Shown piece by piece: positions 54,734 through 63,490 of a DNA stretch of 64,000 bases (its first letter is position 1; each line of letters starts with the position of its first letter). Made by a program: the position numbers and the translations under genes. The stretch is from positions 6,334,001-6,398,000 of the forward strand of contig CP069300.1 of the NCBI GenBank assembly GCA_016839165.1, given 5' to 3'. The notes under the pieces are model-generated. The model had not been told where the DNA came from, did no database searches, and saw nothing but the letters and a program-made list of their open reading frames with translations. This stretch comes from Bradyrhizobium sp. PSBB068. Lineage in GTDB: Bacteria; Pseudomonadota; Alphaproteobacteria; Rhizobiales; Xanthobacteraceae.

Positions 54734-56025
54734 GAGAGGTTGAGGCGCAATCCGACGGAACGTGAATGGGCATCGAGACCCTCGGCCTGGCCGAGCGTCA
54801 TCGCGGCAGGCCCGAGCGCACGAAGCTGATCCGGCCCGCACCGCAGGATCGAGGTTCGCTTCATGAAGTCAAGCACCCCGAGGCCCGAGGAGAACCGCGC
54901 CGAGCGCGCCGTCGGCAGCACATGGTTGGAGCCGCCGACATAGTCGCCGATCGCCTCCGGGGTATGGGCCCCGAGGAAGATCGCGCCGGCATTGCGGACC
55001 TTTTTCGACAGGCCCTCGGCGTCCGCGGTCATGATCTCCAGATGCTCCGCCGCGATCGCGTTCGCAAGCTCGACCGCGTCGTCGAGCTTCGCCACCTTGA
55101 TCACGGCGCCGAAATCCTCCCACGAGGCGCGCGCAATCGCCGCACGCGGCAGCGTCGCCAGCTGCGCCTCGACCGCGCGCTCGACATCGGCGGCGAGCCG
55201 CGCACTGTCGGTGACCAGGATCGACTGTGCGCTGACGTCGTGCTCGGCCTGCGCCAACAGATCGGCCGCGATCCAGTCGGCATTGCCGGTATCGTCGGCG
55301 ATGACCAGCACCTCGGAAGGGCCGGCGATCATGTCGATGCCGACCTTGCCGAACACCAGCCGCTTGGCGGCGGCGACATAGGCGTTGCCGGGGCCGACGA
55401 TCTTGGCCACCGGCGCGATCGACGCGGTGCCATAGGCCAGGGCGGCCACCGCCTGGGCGCCGCCGACGCGGTAAATCTCCGAAACGCCGCCGAGATGGGC
55501 GGCCGCCAGCACCAGCGGGTTGAGCTTGCCGTCCGGCGCCGGCACCACCATCACCACCCGCGGCACGCCGGCGACCCTGGCCGGCACCGCATTCATCAGC
55601 ACCGAGGACGGATAGGCCGCGGTGCCGCCGGGCACATAGAGCCCGACCGCATCGACCGCGCTCCAGCGCCAGCCGAGCTCGACGCCGGCGGCATCGGTGA
55701 AGCGCTCGTCCTTCGGCAGCTGGCGGCGATGGAACGTCTCGATCCGGTCGCGCGCGAAGCTCAGCGCCTCGACGGTCTTGGGATCGCAGGCCGCGACTGC
55801 GGCATCGATCTCGGCCGGCGTGATGCGCAGACCGGCGGCGGTGATATCGAGCCGGTCGAACTTCCTGGTCGCCTCGAGCAGCGCGGCATCGCCGCGGGCG
55901 GCCACATCGTCGACGATGGCGCGGGTGGCGCGCTCGACGTCGGCCGATACCTCGCGCTTGGCCGCCAGGAAATCGCGGAAACGCTGCTCAAAATCGGCGC
56001 TCTGTCGGTCCAGGCGAACGGGCAT
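54730..56025 (-). CDS. hisD: Histidinol dehydrogenase
   Basis: A 431-residue NAD- and zinc-dependent enzyme catalysing the last two oxidations of histidine synthesis. [15 protein letters not shown] N-terminal helix, [44 protein letters not shown] and the catalytic AAEHLEIM (Glu-His) are all present, at the family's usual length. It is separated by 109 bases from the DUF2948 gene upstream. It opens the hisD-UPF0262-phosphatase-maf-yacG run. Confidence 0.97.
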   Translation of the reverse strand: MPVRLDRQSADFEQRFRDFLAAKREVSADVERATRAIVDDVAARGDAALLEATRKFDRLDITAAGLRITPAEIDAAVAACDPKTVEALSFARDRIETFHRRQLPKDERFTDAAGVELGWRWSAVDAVGLYVPGGTAAYPSSVLMNAVPARVAGVPRVVMVVPAPDGKLNPLVLAAAHLGGVSEIYRVGGAQAVAALAYGTASIAPVAKIVGPGNAYVAAAKRLVFGKVGIDMIAGPSEVLVIADDTGNADWIAADLLAQAEHDVSAQSILVTDSARLAADVERAVEAQLATLPRAAIARASWEDFGAVIKVAKLDDAVELANAIAAEHLEIMTADAEGLSKKVRNAGAIFLGAHTPEAIGDYVGGSNHVLPTARSARFSSGLGVLDFMKRTSILRCGPDQLRALGPAAMTLGQAEGLDAHSRSVGLRLNLS

Positions 56026-56097
56026 GGCGGCTTTCTTAGGAGGAATTCGGGTCCCTGCTCAATGGCGCGACGGATAATGGCCGTCAACCCTTGGCTC

Positions 56098-56127
56098 CCG
56101 TCGTCCAGGCGAAAGCCGGGACGACGG
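56098..56127. repeat. Short palindromic repeat (GTCGTCC...GGACGAC family)
   Basis: CCGTCGTCCAGGC and GCCGGGACGACGG form an inverted repeat between DUF2948 and hisD. It shares its arms with the copies at 8224, 11905 and 18441. Confidence 0.65.
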
Positions 56128-56134
56128 CCGAGAG

Positions 56135-56563
56135 TTACCCAGGCCCCACCCCGAGGTCGTCTGGCCCCAGATCGGTCAATTCGCACTCCAGGCATTCGAC
56201 ATCGAGCCGCAGCGCCGCGCCCTGACCGAACATCAGCAGCGCGCTGCCGCCAGGCGGGTCGGAGGCATGGAATTCGATCCCGAGCAGTTCCAGGGTCGCC
56301 TCCGGGGTCTCCAGGTCGATGTTGCGCGACTTGCATGCCAGCACCCGGTCGAACCTGAGTGCGGCGATCAGCCGGCGCGAGCAGGTGCCGCCGGACAGGG
56401 TCTGCTCCCAATCGAGCCGGTTCAGGCCGACCACGAGGCGTTTCTCGTCCTGGCGCCAGACGATGTCGGCAGGCTGGACGCGGGCGTCCTGCAGATGGGC
56501 GGAGATCACCGCGAGGTCATCGGCGTCGAGGGCGATCAGTTTCAGCGGCGCGGGTGGGGACAT
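56135..56563 (-). CDS. DUF2948 family protein
   Basis: A 142-residue protein of the alphaproteobacterial DUF2948 family. LKLIALDADDLAVISAHLQDA, VWRQDEKRLVVGLNRLDWE and a C-terminal LRLDVECLECELTDLG match. The start at 56563 (MSPPAPLK) follows GGTGGGGA. It usually lies between murA and hisD; murA is not seen upstream here, where repeats occupy the DNA. Function unknown. Confidence 0.88.
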   Translation of the reverse strand: MSPPAPLKLIALDADDLAVISAHLQDARVQPADIVWRQDEKRLVVGLNRLDWEQTLSGGTCSRRLIAALRFDRVLACKSRNIDLETPEATLELLGIEFHASDPPGGSALLMFGQGAALRLDVECLECELTDLGPDDLGVGPG

Positions 56564-57005
56564 GACGGTGACTATAACGCCTCGCGGCCTCGGAGGTACC
56601 AGTGGCCGCAAGGAAATCCCGCTCGAGGGAACCGGCAAGCGCACGAGCAAAATATCGAAAATAACCCCATGCAAAGGGGCTGGAAGCGGCGTGGCATGCC
56701 CCGACCGAACGTACGCGCATTGGCACTCTTCGTCAGGTGAGCACGCTCGTCAGGCTCCCTCCCCCACGCAACCGGGGTATACCGCGGTTGCGCATCGCAA
56801 GTTTGCGCAAGTCGGGCAGGCCCGACTTGCGTCGGGGGAGGGTTGGGGAGAGGGGTGGCCCCGGGCGAGATGAGCGACGGCGCAGTTGGTCCCGCAATCT
56901 CGGCTGCATGATCAGAGGCGCATTTCGAGAGAGCACCCGTGTGGCCACCCCTCTCCCTAACCCTCCCCCGCAAGGGGGGAGGGAACCCTACCGCTGGTGG
57001 CTCCC
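56564..57005. other. Gap without a gene, largely palindromic repeat
   Basis: No coding frame here looks real. The stretch is mostly the inverted repeat described next; the first 190 bases show nothing I can name. In many relatives the gene upstream of DUF2948 is murA, which is absent here. Confidence 0.5.
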
Positions 57006-57009
57006 TCAC
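56753..57009. repeat. Large imperfect palindromic intergenic element
   Basis: A 27-base arm (GGGGGAGGGTTGGGGAGAGG then GGTGGCC, about 56835-56860) recurs inverted (GGCCACCCCTCTCCCTAACC then CTCCCCC, about 56943-56969) with one mismatch. A nested hairpin GCGCAAGTCGGG-CAGG-CCCGACTTGCG lies at 56805-56831, and GGCTCCCTCCCCC-like ends flank the element. It abuts the 3' end of the frameshifted hydrolase. Confidence 0.8.
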
Positions 57010-57872
57010 CTAGTCGCACCGACCTGCGATGGTGTTTGCGCTGGCCTCACCCCGTGATGAACGCCAGCAGATCCGCGTTGATGGTCTCCGCTTCCGTCGT
57101 CGGCATGCCATGCGGAAAGCCCTTGTAGGTCTTCAAGCGTGCCGTTCTTCAAAAGCTTGGCCGAGAGCGGGCCGGAATCGGCGTAGGGCACGATCTGGTC
57201 GTCGTCGCCATGCATCACCAGCACCGGCACGTTGATCTTCTTCAGGTCCTCGGTGAAGTCGGTCTGCGAGAACGCGACGATGCCGTCGTAATGCGCCTTG
57301 GCGCCGCCCATCATGCCCTGCCGCCACCAGTTCTGGATCACGGCTTCGGACGGTTTTGCGCCGGGCCGGTTGTAGCCATAGAACGGGCCGGCCGGGAGAT
57401 CGCGGTAGAATTGCGAACGGTTGGCCGCAAGCTGCGCCTGCAAGCCGTCGAACACCGATTTCGGCAGGCCGCCGGGATTGGCGGCCGTCTGCACCATCAG
57501 CGGCGGCACCGCGCTCAGGATCGCGGCCTTCGCGACCCGGCTCTCGCCGTGGCGCGCGATGTAGTGCACGACTTCGCCGCCGCCGGTGGAATGGCCGACA
57601 TGGACGGCATTCCTGAGGTCGAGATGCGCGGTGACGGCCGCAAGGTCGTCGGCGTAATGGTCCATGTCGTGGCCGTCGGCGACCTGGGCGGAACGGCCGT
57701 GGCCGCGGCGGTCATGGGCGATGACGCGGAAGCCATGGTTGAGGAAGAACAGCATCTGCGCGTCCCAATCGTCCGAGGACAGCGGCCAGCCATGGCTGAA
57801 CACGATCGGCTGACCCGAACCCCAATCCTTGTAGAAGATCTCGACGCCGTCTTTGGTGGTGATGGTGGGCAT
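57006..57872 (-). pseudogene. Alpha/beta hydrolase (non-haem chloroperoxidase type), frameshifted near the C-terminus
   Basis: A protein of the chloroperoxidase/esterase family: [45 protein letters not shown], the nucleophile GHSTGGG, and the acid [11 protein letters not shown]. After LLKNGTL the frame shifts by one base near 57135 (an extra base relative to ACGCTGAAGACC). In the +1 frame the expected ending [20 protein letters not shown] and LLAFITG follows, with a stop at 57047. The present frame loses the catalytic His and runs 41 bases further into the repeat. It is either a recent pseudogene or a sequencing error. Start at 57872. Confidence 0.8.
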
Positions 57873-58013
57873 TGAACGCTCCTCCTGTTGCCGATGTGTT
57901 GGTCCGGCACGCCAAACATGAGCGGACCCCGAGCGACGGCGTGTCGCCGACATGCCACCGCCCTTCGCCTTCTACGCCGTGCGTCGCTCCGAATTGATGT
58001 CACCCGCCCCGGA

Positions 58014-58514
58014 TCAGGCGAAATTGACCGGCCTGAAGCGGCGCCAGGCGCCGATGATCATCACGGCGAAGAACACCAGCACGATGCCCTGCACCGCCCC
58101 GAACACCGGCCCGGACGGCGGGTTCGGCGGCACCGCCGGCGCCAGCGCCTGCAACGCGGGGATCTTGAGGAAGCTCTGGATGACCAACACGAAGACGTTG
58201 AGATAAAGCGAGACCATCGCGGTCACGACATAGATCGGGCGCCATGCGCCCTTCAGCTGCATCGCATAGAGCGCGATGCAGGCGATCGCCAGCAGCACCA
58301 GCGAGAGGCCGCCGATGATCTGGGACGGCAGCACCTTTTCGGTAATCAGTGGCGGGATCACGAAGCCGGTGGCGCTGGTCAGGATCGTGAAGATGAGGAA
58401 GATCGCGGTCAGTCCGGGCATCGGGCGCGAGCCGAGCAGGCCGAACATCACGATCACACCGGCGACGATCGCGATCAGGCTGATAATGACGTGCACAAGC
58501 ACCAACGTCGTCAT
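58014..58514 (-). CDS. Small inner membrane protein, unknown function
   Basis: A 166-residue protein with four hydrophobic helices (LVLVHVIISLIAIVAGVIVM, LTAIFLIFTILTSATGFVI, IIGGLSLVLLAIACIALYA, IYVVTAMVSLYLNVFVLVI) and a fifth near the C-terminus (GIVLVFFAVMIIGAW). It starts at 58514 (MTTLVLVH). No family name is offered. It stands on the same strand as the hydrolase pseudogene, 141 bases upstream. Confidence 0.75.
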   Translation of the reverse strand: MTTLVLVHVIISLIAIVAGVIVMFGLLGSRPMPGLTAIFLIFTILTSATGFVIPPLITEKVLPSQIIGGLSLVLLAIACIALYAMQLKGAWRPIYVVTAMVSLYLNVFVLVIQSFLKIPALQALAPAVPPNPPSGPVFGAVQGIVLVFFAVMIIGAWRRFRPVNFA

Positions 58515-58680
58515 GTAGCACACTCCCCCGTTGAGACCCGCACGACGTTACGATGCGTCTTTGAAAATTGCTACATCGTTCGATGGCAGGACGCCCGACA
58601 CTCAAGAAAATCGCTGACGCCGACCGTTGCAAAACCTTGGTGTCGGCGTCGCGCGCCGCGGCATCCTGTGAGAACTTGAA

Positions 58681-58989
58681 TCAATAGAAGCGCGGGATCG
58701 GCCCATCCTGCGGCGTCTTGCGCTTCGACAGGTCGAACAGCACCTCGTCGACATAGCACCAGCCCCAGCCTTCCGGCGGATCGTAGCCCTCGATCACCGG
58801 ATGGCCGGTGGCGTGGAAATGCGCCGTTGCATGCCGGTTCGGCGAGTCGTCGCAGCAGCCGACATGGCCGCAGGTCCGGCAGATCCGCAGATGCAGCCAG
58901 CGGCTGCCGCTCTTCAGGCACTCCTCGCAGCCGCGCGCACTCGGCGTGACGTCCTGGATGCCGGCGATATGGGTGCAGCCTTTTGGCAT
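58681..58989 (-). CDS. UBP-type zinc finger protein
   Basis: A 102-residue protein with a UBP-type (ubiquitin-hydrolase-like) zinc finger: CTHIAGIQDVTPSARGCEEC, WLHLRICRTCGHVGCCDDS, and HATAHFHATGHPVIEGYDP. In eukaryotes this finger binds a ubiquitin C-terminus; bacterial versions have other, unknown partners. The start at 58989 leaves out 16 non-conserved residues. It lies 114 bases after the cNMP-binding flavoprotein gene on the same strand, a pairing seen often in Bradyrhizobium, so a joint function is likely. Confidence 0.88.
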   Translation of the reverse strand: MPKGCTHIAGIQDVTPSARGCEECLKSGSRWLHLRICRTCGHVGCCDDSPNRHATAHFHATGHPVIEGYDPPEGWGWCYVDEVLFDLSKRKTPQDGPIPRFY

Positions 58990-59046
58990 TTGCGGGCCTC
59001 TCGTTCTGAACGGTCGCGGATCTATCTTTATCCGCACCTCTTTGAA

Positions 59047-59080
59047 CCGTCATCCCCGCGCAAAGGCGCGGGGATGACGG
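59047..59080. repeat. Perfect palindromic repeat between the zinc-finger and flavoprotein genes
   Basis: CCGTCATCCCCGCGC, a 4-base AAAG loop and GCGCGGGGATGACGG form a perfect 15-base-pair hairpin. It resembles the REP-like palindromes found elsewhere in the window and has no T-run. Confidence 0.75.
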
Positions 59081-59103
59081 GGATGGTGCAGCATGGCTTT
59101 CCA

Positions 59104-60804
59104 CTACAACGTCGGACTGCCGGCATCGGCGAGATAGCCGTGCAGCGCGGCGACCACCTGTGCGCCCTCGCCGATCGCGCCGCCGACGCGCTTGACCGAT
59201 CCGGAGCGGACGTCGCCGACCGCGAACACGCCGGGCACCGTGGTCTGGAGCAGCGGCACGGCGGGCGCGCCCTCGCCGTTCTGTACGCCGGTCTTGACGA
59301 AGCCGCCGCGGTCGACCTGCACGCCGCAGCCCTCGAGCCAGCCGGTGGCCGGATCGGCGCCGACGAACAAAAAGAGATTGCGGATATCCATCGTGAACTC
59401 GTCGGGTGCGAGCCGGCTGCGCCAGCGGACGCGCTCCAGCGTCTCCGCGCCGTCGAGGCCGATCACCTCGGTGTTGAACATCAGTTCGATGTTCGGCGTC
59501 GCCTCGATACGCTCGATCAGATAGCGCGACATGCTGGCGCCGAGCCCGCCGCCGCGGATCATCATGTTGACCCTGCGGGCATGCGCGGACAGATACACCG
59601 CCGCCTGGCCTGCGGAGTTGCCGCCGCCGACCAGCACGACGTCCTGGTTGGCGCACAGCCGCGCCTCGATCGGCGAGGCCCAGTACCAGACGCCGCGGCC
59701 TTCATAGTGCTCGAGATTGTCGATCGCCGGCCGCCGATAGCGCGCGCCGCTTGCGACCACCACCGATTTGGCGCGCAGCGTGTGCCCGCATCCGGTGGCG
59801 AGCGTGAACGCGCCCGACGCTTTCGAGCAGTCGAGCGATTTGATCGAGACCGGGATCAGCATCTCGGCGCCGAATTTCTGCGCCTGATTGAAGGCGCGTC
59901 CGGCCAGCGCCTGGCCGGTGATGCCGGTCGGGAATCCCAGATAGTTCTCGATCCGCATGCTGGCGCCGGCCTGGCCGCCGAAAGCGCGGGAATCGAACAC
60001 CGCGACCGACAGGCCCTCGGAGGCGGCATAAACCGCGGTGGAGAGCCCGGCCGGGCCGCTGCCGACCACCGCGACATCGTAGAGCCTGTCTTGTGCACTG
60101 TTGCCGATCATGCCGAGCGCCATCGCCAGCGCGGTCTCTGATGGATTGCGCAGCACCGTGCCGTTGGGGCAGACCACCAGCGGCAACTCGGCACGCGTCG
60201 GCGAATAGCGCGCGACGAGGTCGGCGGCATCGGTGTCGGCCTCGGGATCGAGCACGTGATGCGGCTGGCCGTTGCGCGCCAGGAAATTCTGCAGCGGCGC
60301 CATGTTGCCGGCCGACGCCGAGCCGATCAGCACCGGCCCGCCGGCGCCGCCCTGGATCAGGCTGACGCGGCGCAGGATCAGCGCCCGCATGATGCGCTCG
60401 CCGAGGTCGGCTTCGGCGACCAGCAGCGCGCGCAGCCGGTCCGGCGGCAGCAGCAATGTCTCGACCGCACCGTCGGCATGGCCGTCGACCAGCGCCGCGC
60501 GGCCGGAGAGCTGGCCGATCTCGGCGAGGAACTGGCCCGGCCCCTGGTCGATGACCGGCGTGACACGGCCGAGGCCGTCGCGCTGGGTGATCGCGACGCT
60601 GCCCGACAGCACCACGAACATGCCGGGCCCCGGCGTGCCGGTCTCGAACAACGCCTCGCCGTCCTTGTATGACCGCGGCTCGCCGAAGCGGCGCATCCGC
60701 TCGATCTCATGCGCCGTCAAGGTCGGAAAGGTCTGTTCATGGCGCGGGAAGGCGGCGGCGGTTGCGCTCAGGCGATTGATCGTCGTCTCATCGATTGCAG
60801 TCAT
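59104..60804 (-). CDS. Flavoprotein with N-terminal cyclic-nucleotide-binding domain, thioredoxin-reductase-like
   Basis: A 566-residue cytoplasmic protein. The first 130 residues form a cNMP-binding (CRP-like) domain (YKDGEALFETGTPGPGMFVV, GQFLAEIGQLSGRAALVDGH). A linker and an FMN-free segment precede a TrxR-like module: FAD site VAVVGSGPAGLSTAVYAAS, NADPH site VVLVGGGNSAGQAAVYLS, and the final TTVPGVFAVGDVRSGSVKRV. The CxxC of real thioredoxin reductases is missing (the region reads YWASPIEARLC), so it cannot reduce thioredoxin in the usual way. The start at 60804 is preferred. A cNMP signal may gate a NAD(P)H oxidase activity. Its partner is likely the UBP zinc-finger protein. Confidence 0.9.
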   Translation of the reverse strand: MTAIDETTINRLSATAAAFPRHEQTFPTLTAHEIERMRRFGEPRSYKDGEALFETGTPGPGMFVVLSGSVAITQRDGLGRVTPVIDQGPGQFLAEIGQLSGRAALVDGHADGAVETLLLPPDRLRALLVAEADLGERIMRALILRRVSLIQGGAGGPVLIGSASAGNMAPLQNFLARNGQPHHVLDPEADTDAADLVARYSPTRAELPLVVCPNGTVLRNPSETALAMALGMIGNSAQDRLYDVAVVGSGPAGLSTAVYAASEGLSVAVFDSRAFGGQAGASMRIENYLGFPTGITGQALAGRAFNQAQKFGAEMLIPVSIKSLDCSKASGAFTLATGCGHTLRAKSVVVASGARYRRPAIDNLEHYEGRGVWYWASPIEARLCANQDVVLVGGGNSAGQAAVYLSAHARRVNMMIRGGGLGASMSRYLIERIEATPNIELMFNTEVIGLDGAETLERVRWRSRLAPDEFTMDIRNLFLFVGADPATGWLEGCGVQVDRGGFVKTGVQNGEGAPAVPLLQTTVPGVFAVGDVRSGSVKRVGGAIGEGAQVVAALHGYLADAGSPTL

Positions 60805-60845
60805 GTCGGCGCCCCGCTTCTCTTTGCACACACATCCGAGCCGGG

Positions 60846-61055
60846 TTAGCGGCCCGGCTCGTTTCCGCCGGCGTGATCCGGCGCGCCGTGATCTAGCGAG
60901 CCGTCAGCCGGTTCGGAAGCCACATCCTCGCGACCGCGCGCCTGGGATTTCCGCCGCTTCAGGTTCTCGCGCAGCGCCAGCTTGAGCCGATCCTGTCGTG
61001 AATCCTTCACGCGGGCACCAGCCTGCCCGCCGCCTCTGTCCTGATCGCCCGTCAT
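60846..61055 (-). CDS. Small basic hypothetical protein
   Basis: A 69-residue soluble protein, start at 61055. The helix DSRQDRLKLALRENLKRRKS is strongly basic, and the C-terminus is acidic and Gly-rich (SLDHGAPDHAGGNEPGR). It looks like the small conserved helical proteins found beside tRNA genes in Rhizobiales. No family assigned. It lies 41 bases upstream of the flavoprotein gene. Confidence 0.6.
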   Translation of the reverse strand: MTGDQDRGGGQAGARVKDSRQDRLKLALRENLKRRKSQARGREDVASEPADGSLDHGAPDHAGGNEPGR

Positions 61056-61373
61056 CTGGAAAACTCTCGAACCGCCGACGCCTTGCGCCGCGCCGAGCAT
61101 AGACAATGACCGCCGCCGGCGCACCCTGCCCGGTCGGCCAGTTGCGCGCGACGGCATGATTCGGTGGCCAGTGGATCGGACGCCTTCCGGCACGATCTGG
61201 AACCCAATCGAGCCAAATTCGGCCGGATTGGACGCAATCACCGCCGCGGAACGTCATTTCTGCCGATTTGCCCGGCAAGAGGAGCGCTGTTTCGCTTGCG
61301 CCAAGGGGATGCCTGTGGCAAGAACCGCCCGCTTGGACGGGCCCTTGGGGCCGATTCAATTTTTCCCGGGCAT
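61056..61373. other. 318-base gap without a gene, upstream of tRNA-Thr
   Basis: No coding frame here has a ribosome site or family feature; the frame from 61241 is an extension of the small basic gene. It should contain the tRNA promoter. No repeat seen. Confidence 0.4.
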
Positions 61374-61448
61374 GCTGCCGTAGCTCAGTGGTAGAGCACT
61401 CCATTGGTAATGGAGAGGTCGACAGTTCAATCCTGTCTGGCAGCACCA
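61374..61448 (+). tRNA. tRNA-Thr (GGT)
   Basis: A full cloverleaf: acceptor GCTGCCG / TGGCAGC with A and encoded CCA, D-arm GCTCAGTGGTAGAGC, anticodon arm CTCCA-TTGGTAA-TGGAG with anticodon GGT, T-arm GACAG-TTCAATC-CTGTC. Confidence 0.97.
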
Positions 61449-61503
61449 GGATCTTCGCACAACGATCGCCGCGATGAGCACGCGCCCGGCCGCGTCAGCC
61501 GAA

Positions 61504-61629
61504 TCAATGCGCGAGCAGCAGGCCCACCCCGCCGATCACCAGCACGACGTAGAACACGAACACACTGCCGACCCATTTCCAATCGATCTGTGCGTGTTCC
61601 GGGCTCAGGCTCTCGATGATGCCGTGCAT
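61504..61629 (-). CDS. Small membrane protein (41 residues)
   Basis: Read directly from the minus strand, below the usual length cut-off. MHGIIESLSPEHAQIDWKW is followed by one membrane helix (VGSVFVFYVVLVIGGVGLLL) and ends AH. AAAGGAAA lies about 10 bases before the ATG as a ribosome site. It is divergent from the helix-turn-helix gene and may be co-regulated with it. Function unknown. Confidence 0.65.
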   Translation of the reverse strand: MHGIIESLSPEHAQIDWKWVGSVFVFYVVLVIGGVGLLLAH

Positions 61630-61732
61630 GATGGTTTCCTTTGAAAGTCGCATATGCGGCGTATAGACCGCAGCTCGAGCACGTCATGTGACTCACTTCA
61701 CACATCCAAGTCGCGGAGCGGACCCAAGAGTG

Positions 61733-62050
61733 ACCGGCCCAGAACTCAGAAAATTGCGCGAACATCTCGGCGAGGCGCTCGGCCGCAAGCTGACGGCGGC
61801 GGATATGGCGAAGCTGTGCGGGTTGCCGACGGCCGACGGCGCCGAAAAGCTCCGCAAATGGGAAGTCACCGGCCCGACCCCGAAGGTCGCGGGCCTGCTG
61901 CGCGTGCTGGCGATGGCGAGCGAGCACTATCCGATCCTGGAGGAGTTCGACGTGTTCAATCGCCACGACGTACCGGTCAAGGAGCGCGCAGCGCGCCGCG
62001 AAGCGTTCCGCGAGCAGATGCGCGACGACGTGCGCAAGCGGCTCGACTAA
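61733..62050 (+). CDS. Helix-turn-helix (XRE-like) DNA-binding protein
   Basis: A 105-residue protein. The GTG at 61733 (VTGPELRKLREHLGEALGRK) begins a recognisable HTH core (TAADMAKLCGLPTADGAEKL, RKWEVTGPTPKVAGLLRVLA). A start at 61688 would add 15 residues without family sense. A basic C-terminal helix (RREAFREQMRDDVRKRLD) follows. It is probably a small transcriptional regulator; a CopG or antitoxin role cannot be excluded. Divergent from the 41-residue membrane protein gene. A palindromic repeat starts at its stop. Confidence 0.72.
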   Translation, partial: TGPELRKLREHLGEALGRKLTAADMAKLCGLPTADGAEKLRKWEVTGPTPKVAGLLRVLAMASEHYPILEEFDVFNRHDVPVKERAARREAFREQMRDDVRKRLD

Positions 62051-62353
62051 AGCGGGATAAGTTTTGGTTGAATGAGCTTCGCACGGTCTTGCTTCACCTC
62101 TCCCCGGCGGTGAGAGGTCGGATTGCGCAGCAATCCGGGTGAGGGCTCTTGCTCTCTCGATAGACCGCAACCCCTCACCCGATTTGCTGCGCAAATCGAC
62201 CTCTCCCAAGGGAGAGGTGAACTTTCGACGCCGTTCCAGCTCAACCCGATCTCATCAGGCCTTAGCCGGCGTCTCGATCGGCAGGCGGCGGCTTGGTTAA
62301 CGGGAGAGCCAAGCCGCGCACGCCGCGTTAAGCCTTCGGTCATCCCGCTTTAA
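62047..62353. repeat. Palindromic intergenic element with terminal inverted repeats
   Basis: CTAAAGCGGGAT at the left end (62047) is answered by ATCCCGCTTTAA at the right end (62342-62353). Inside, TTCACCTCTCC and GGAGAGGTGAA (62094-62221) and the long arms around GGATTGCGCAGCAATCC and TGCGCAAATCGACCTCTCCC form nested hairpins. This resembles a MITE-like or REP-like Bradyrhizobium element. The remaining 158 bases before the outer membrane protein gene are promoter space. Confidence 0.75.
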
Positions 62354-62511
62354 GCGTTCGTTAGGCACAACAAAACGTTTCATCGCATCAGGTGCGACTT
62401 AACGCTCCAAGTCGTCTTTCGGTGACAGCATTTTATTCAAATGCGGTCTAACCCCTCGCCGTGGATGGCGCCATTCACGCTGCGCCTCATGACTTGTCCG
62501 GAGACTGCCCC

Positions 62512-63258
62512 ATGAAGACCTTCCTGCTCGCAACCGCAGCCACGGCTGCTGCCCTCGCTGCCTTTGGCGCGACCGCCCAGGCTGCCGACCTCGGCTCCCG
62601 CGGCTATTACCAGAAGGCGCCCGCGCCTGTTTACGCCGCTCCGCTCTACAACTGGACCGGCTTCTATCTCGGCGGCCATCTCGGCGGCGCGTTCTCGGGC
62701 AACAACTCGTTCAACGGCCTCGCGCTGTCCAATTCCGACGCCCGCTTCATGGGCGGCGTGCAGGCCGGCTACGACTGGCAGCTGTCGCCGATGTGGGTGA
62801 TCGGTCTCGAAGGCCAGTATTCCTGGCTTGGCGGCCACCAGCTCAACGCGATCTTCCCGGGCGGCTACACCTACAACAACAACCAGCGCGGCATCGCCTC
62901 GATCACCGGCCGCGTCGGCTACACCTGGGGCCCGGGCCTGATCTATGTGAAGGGCGGCTACGCCTATTCCGACAACAACGAATCGGTGAGGCTCGGCGGC
63001 GCGCCGGTCGGCTTCGCGCTCACCGACAACCACAGCAACGGCTGGACCATCGGCGGCGGCGCCGAATACATGTTCGCGCCGAACTGGTCGGCCAAGGTCG
63101 AGTACCAGTACTACGATTTCGGCGACAGCCGCTTCACCGCGCCGGGCGCGCTGGCGCAGTACGGCAGCTTCCACAATGACGAGCACACCGTGAAGGCGGG
63201 CCTCAACTACCGCTTCAACCTCGGCAGCCTCGGCGGTCCGGCCTACGGCCGTTACTGA
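62512..63258 (+). CDS. Outer membrane beta-barrel protein (Omp25/Omp31-like)
   Basis: A 248-residue outer membrane protein of the rhizobial Omp25/Omp31 family. Signal peptide MKTFLLATAATAAALAAFGA with cleavage near AQA-A. The mature part is an 8-strand barrel with the family start YNWTGFYLGGHLGGAFSGNN, VGYTWGPGLIYVKGGYAYSD, GGGAEYMFAPNWSAKVEYQY, and ends with VKAGLNYRF then GPAYGRY. GGAG lies 8 bases before the ATG. A strong terminator follows at 63287. Confidence 0.92.
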   Translation: MKTFLLATAATAAALAAFGATAQAADLGSRGYYQKAPAPVYAAPLYNWTGFYLGGHLGGAFSGNNSFNGLALSNSDARFMGGVQAGYDWQLSPMWVIGLEGQYSWLGGHQLNAIFPGGYTYNNNQRGIASITGRVGYTWGPGLIYVKGGYAYSDNNESVRLGGAPVGFALTDNHSNGWTIGGGAEYMFAPNWSAKVEYQYYDFGDSRFTAPGALAQYGSFHNDEHTVKAGLNYRFNLGSLGGPAYGRY

Positions 63259-63286
63259 GAATTACGCGCCACAACCAACAGTAGAA

Positions 63287-63313
63287 AAGGCCGGCGCAAG
63301 CCGGCCTTTTTGC
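63287..63313 (+). terminator. Rho-independent terminator of the outer membrane protein gene
   Basis: AAAGGCCGGC and GCCGGCCTTT form a 10-base-pair stem with a GCAA loop, followed by TTG. It lies 29 bases after the stop codon. Confidence 0.88.
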
Positions 63314-63490
63314 GTCCGATCGCGCGCATCGATTCCGCATGGCGAACCATGGCAGCGCGGCAAGCCCCGAAAAATCCTGCGGATTGCCGCGATTTTCCCG
63401 ATTTTGTTAACCCACCGCACCGATACTCCCGCGCCGGGGAAACATCCAAGAGTAGTGGCCACTTGTAGTTGGCCAGGGGGACACGGGGCA

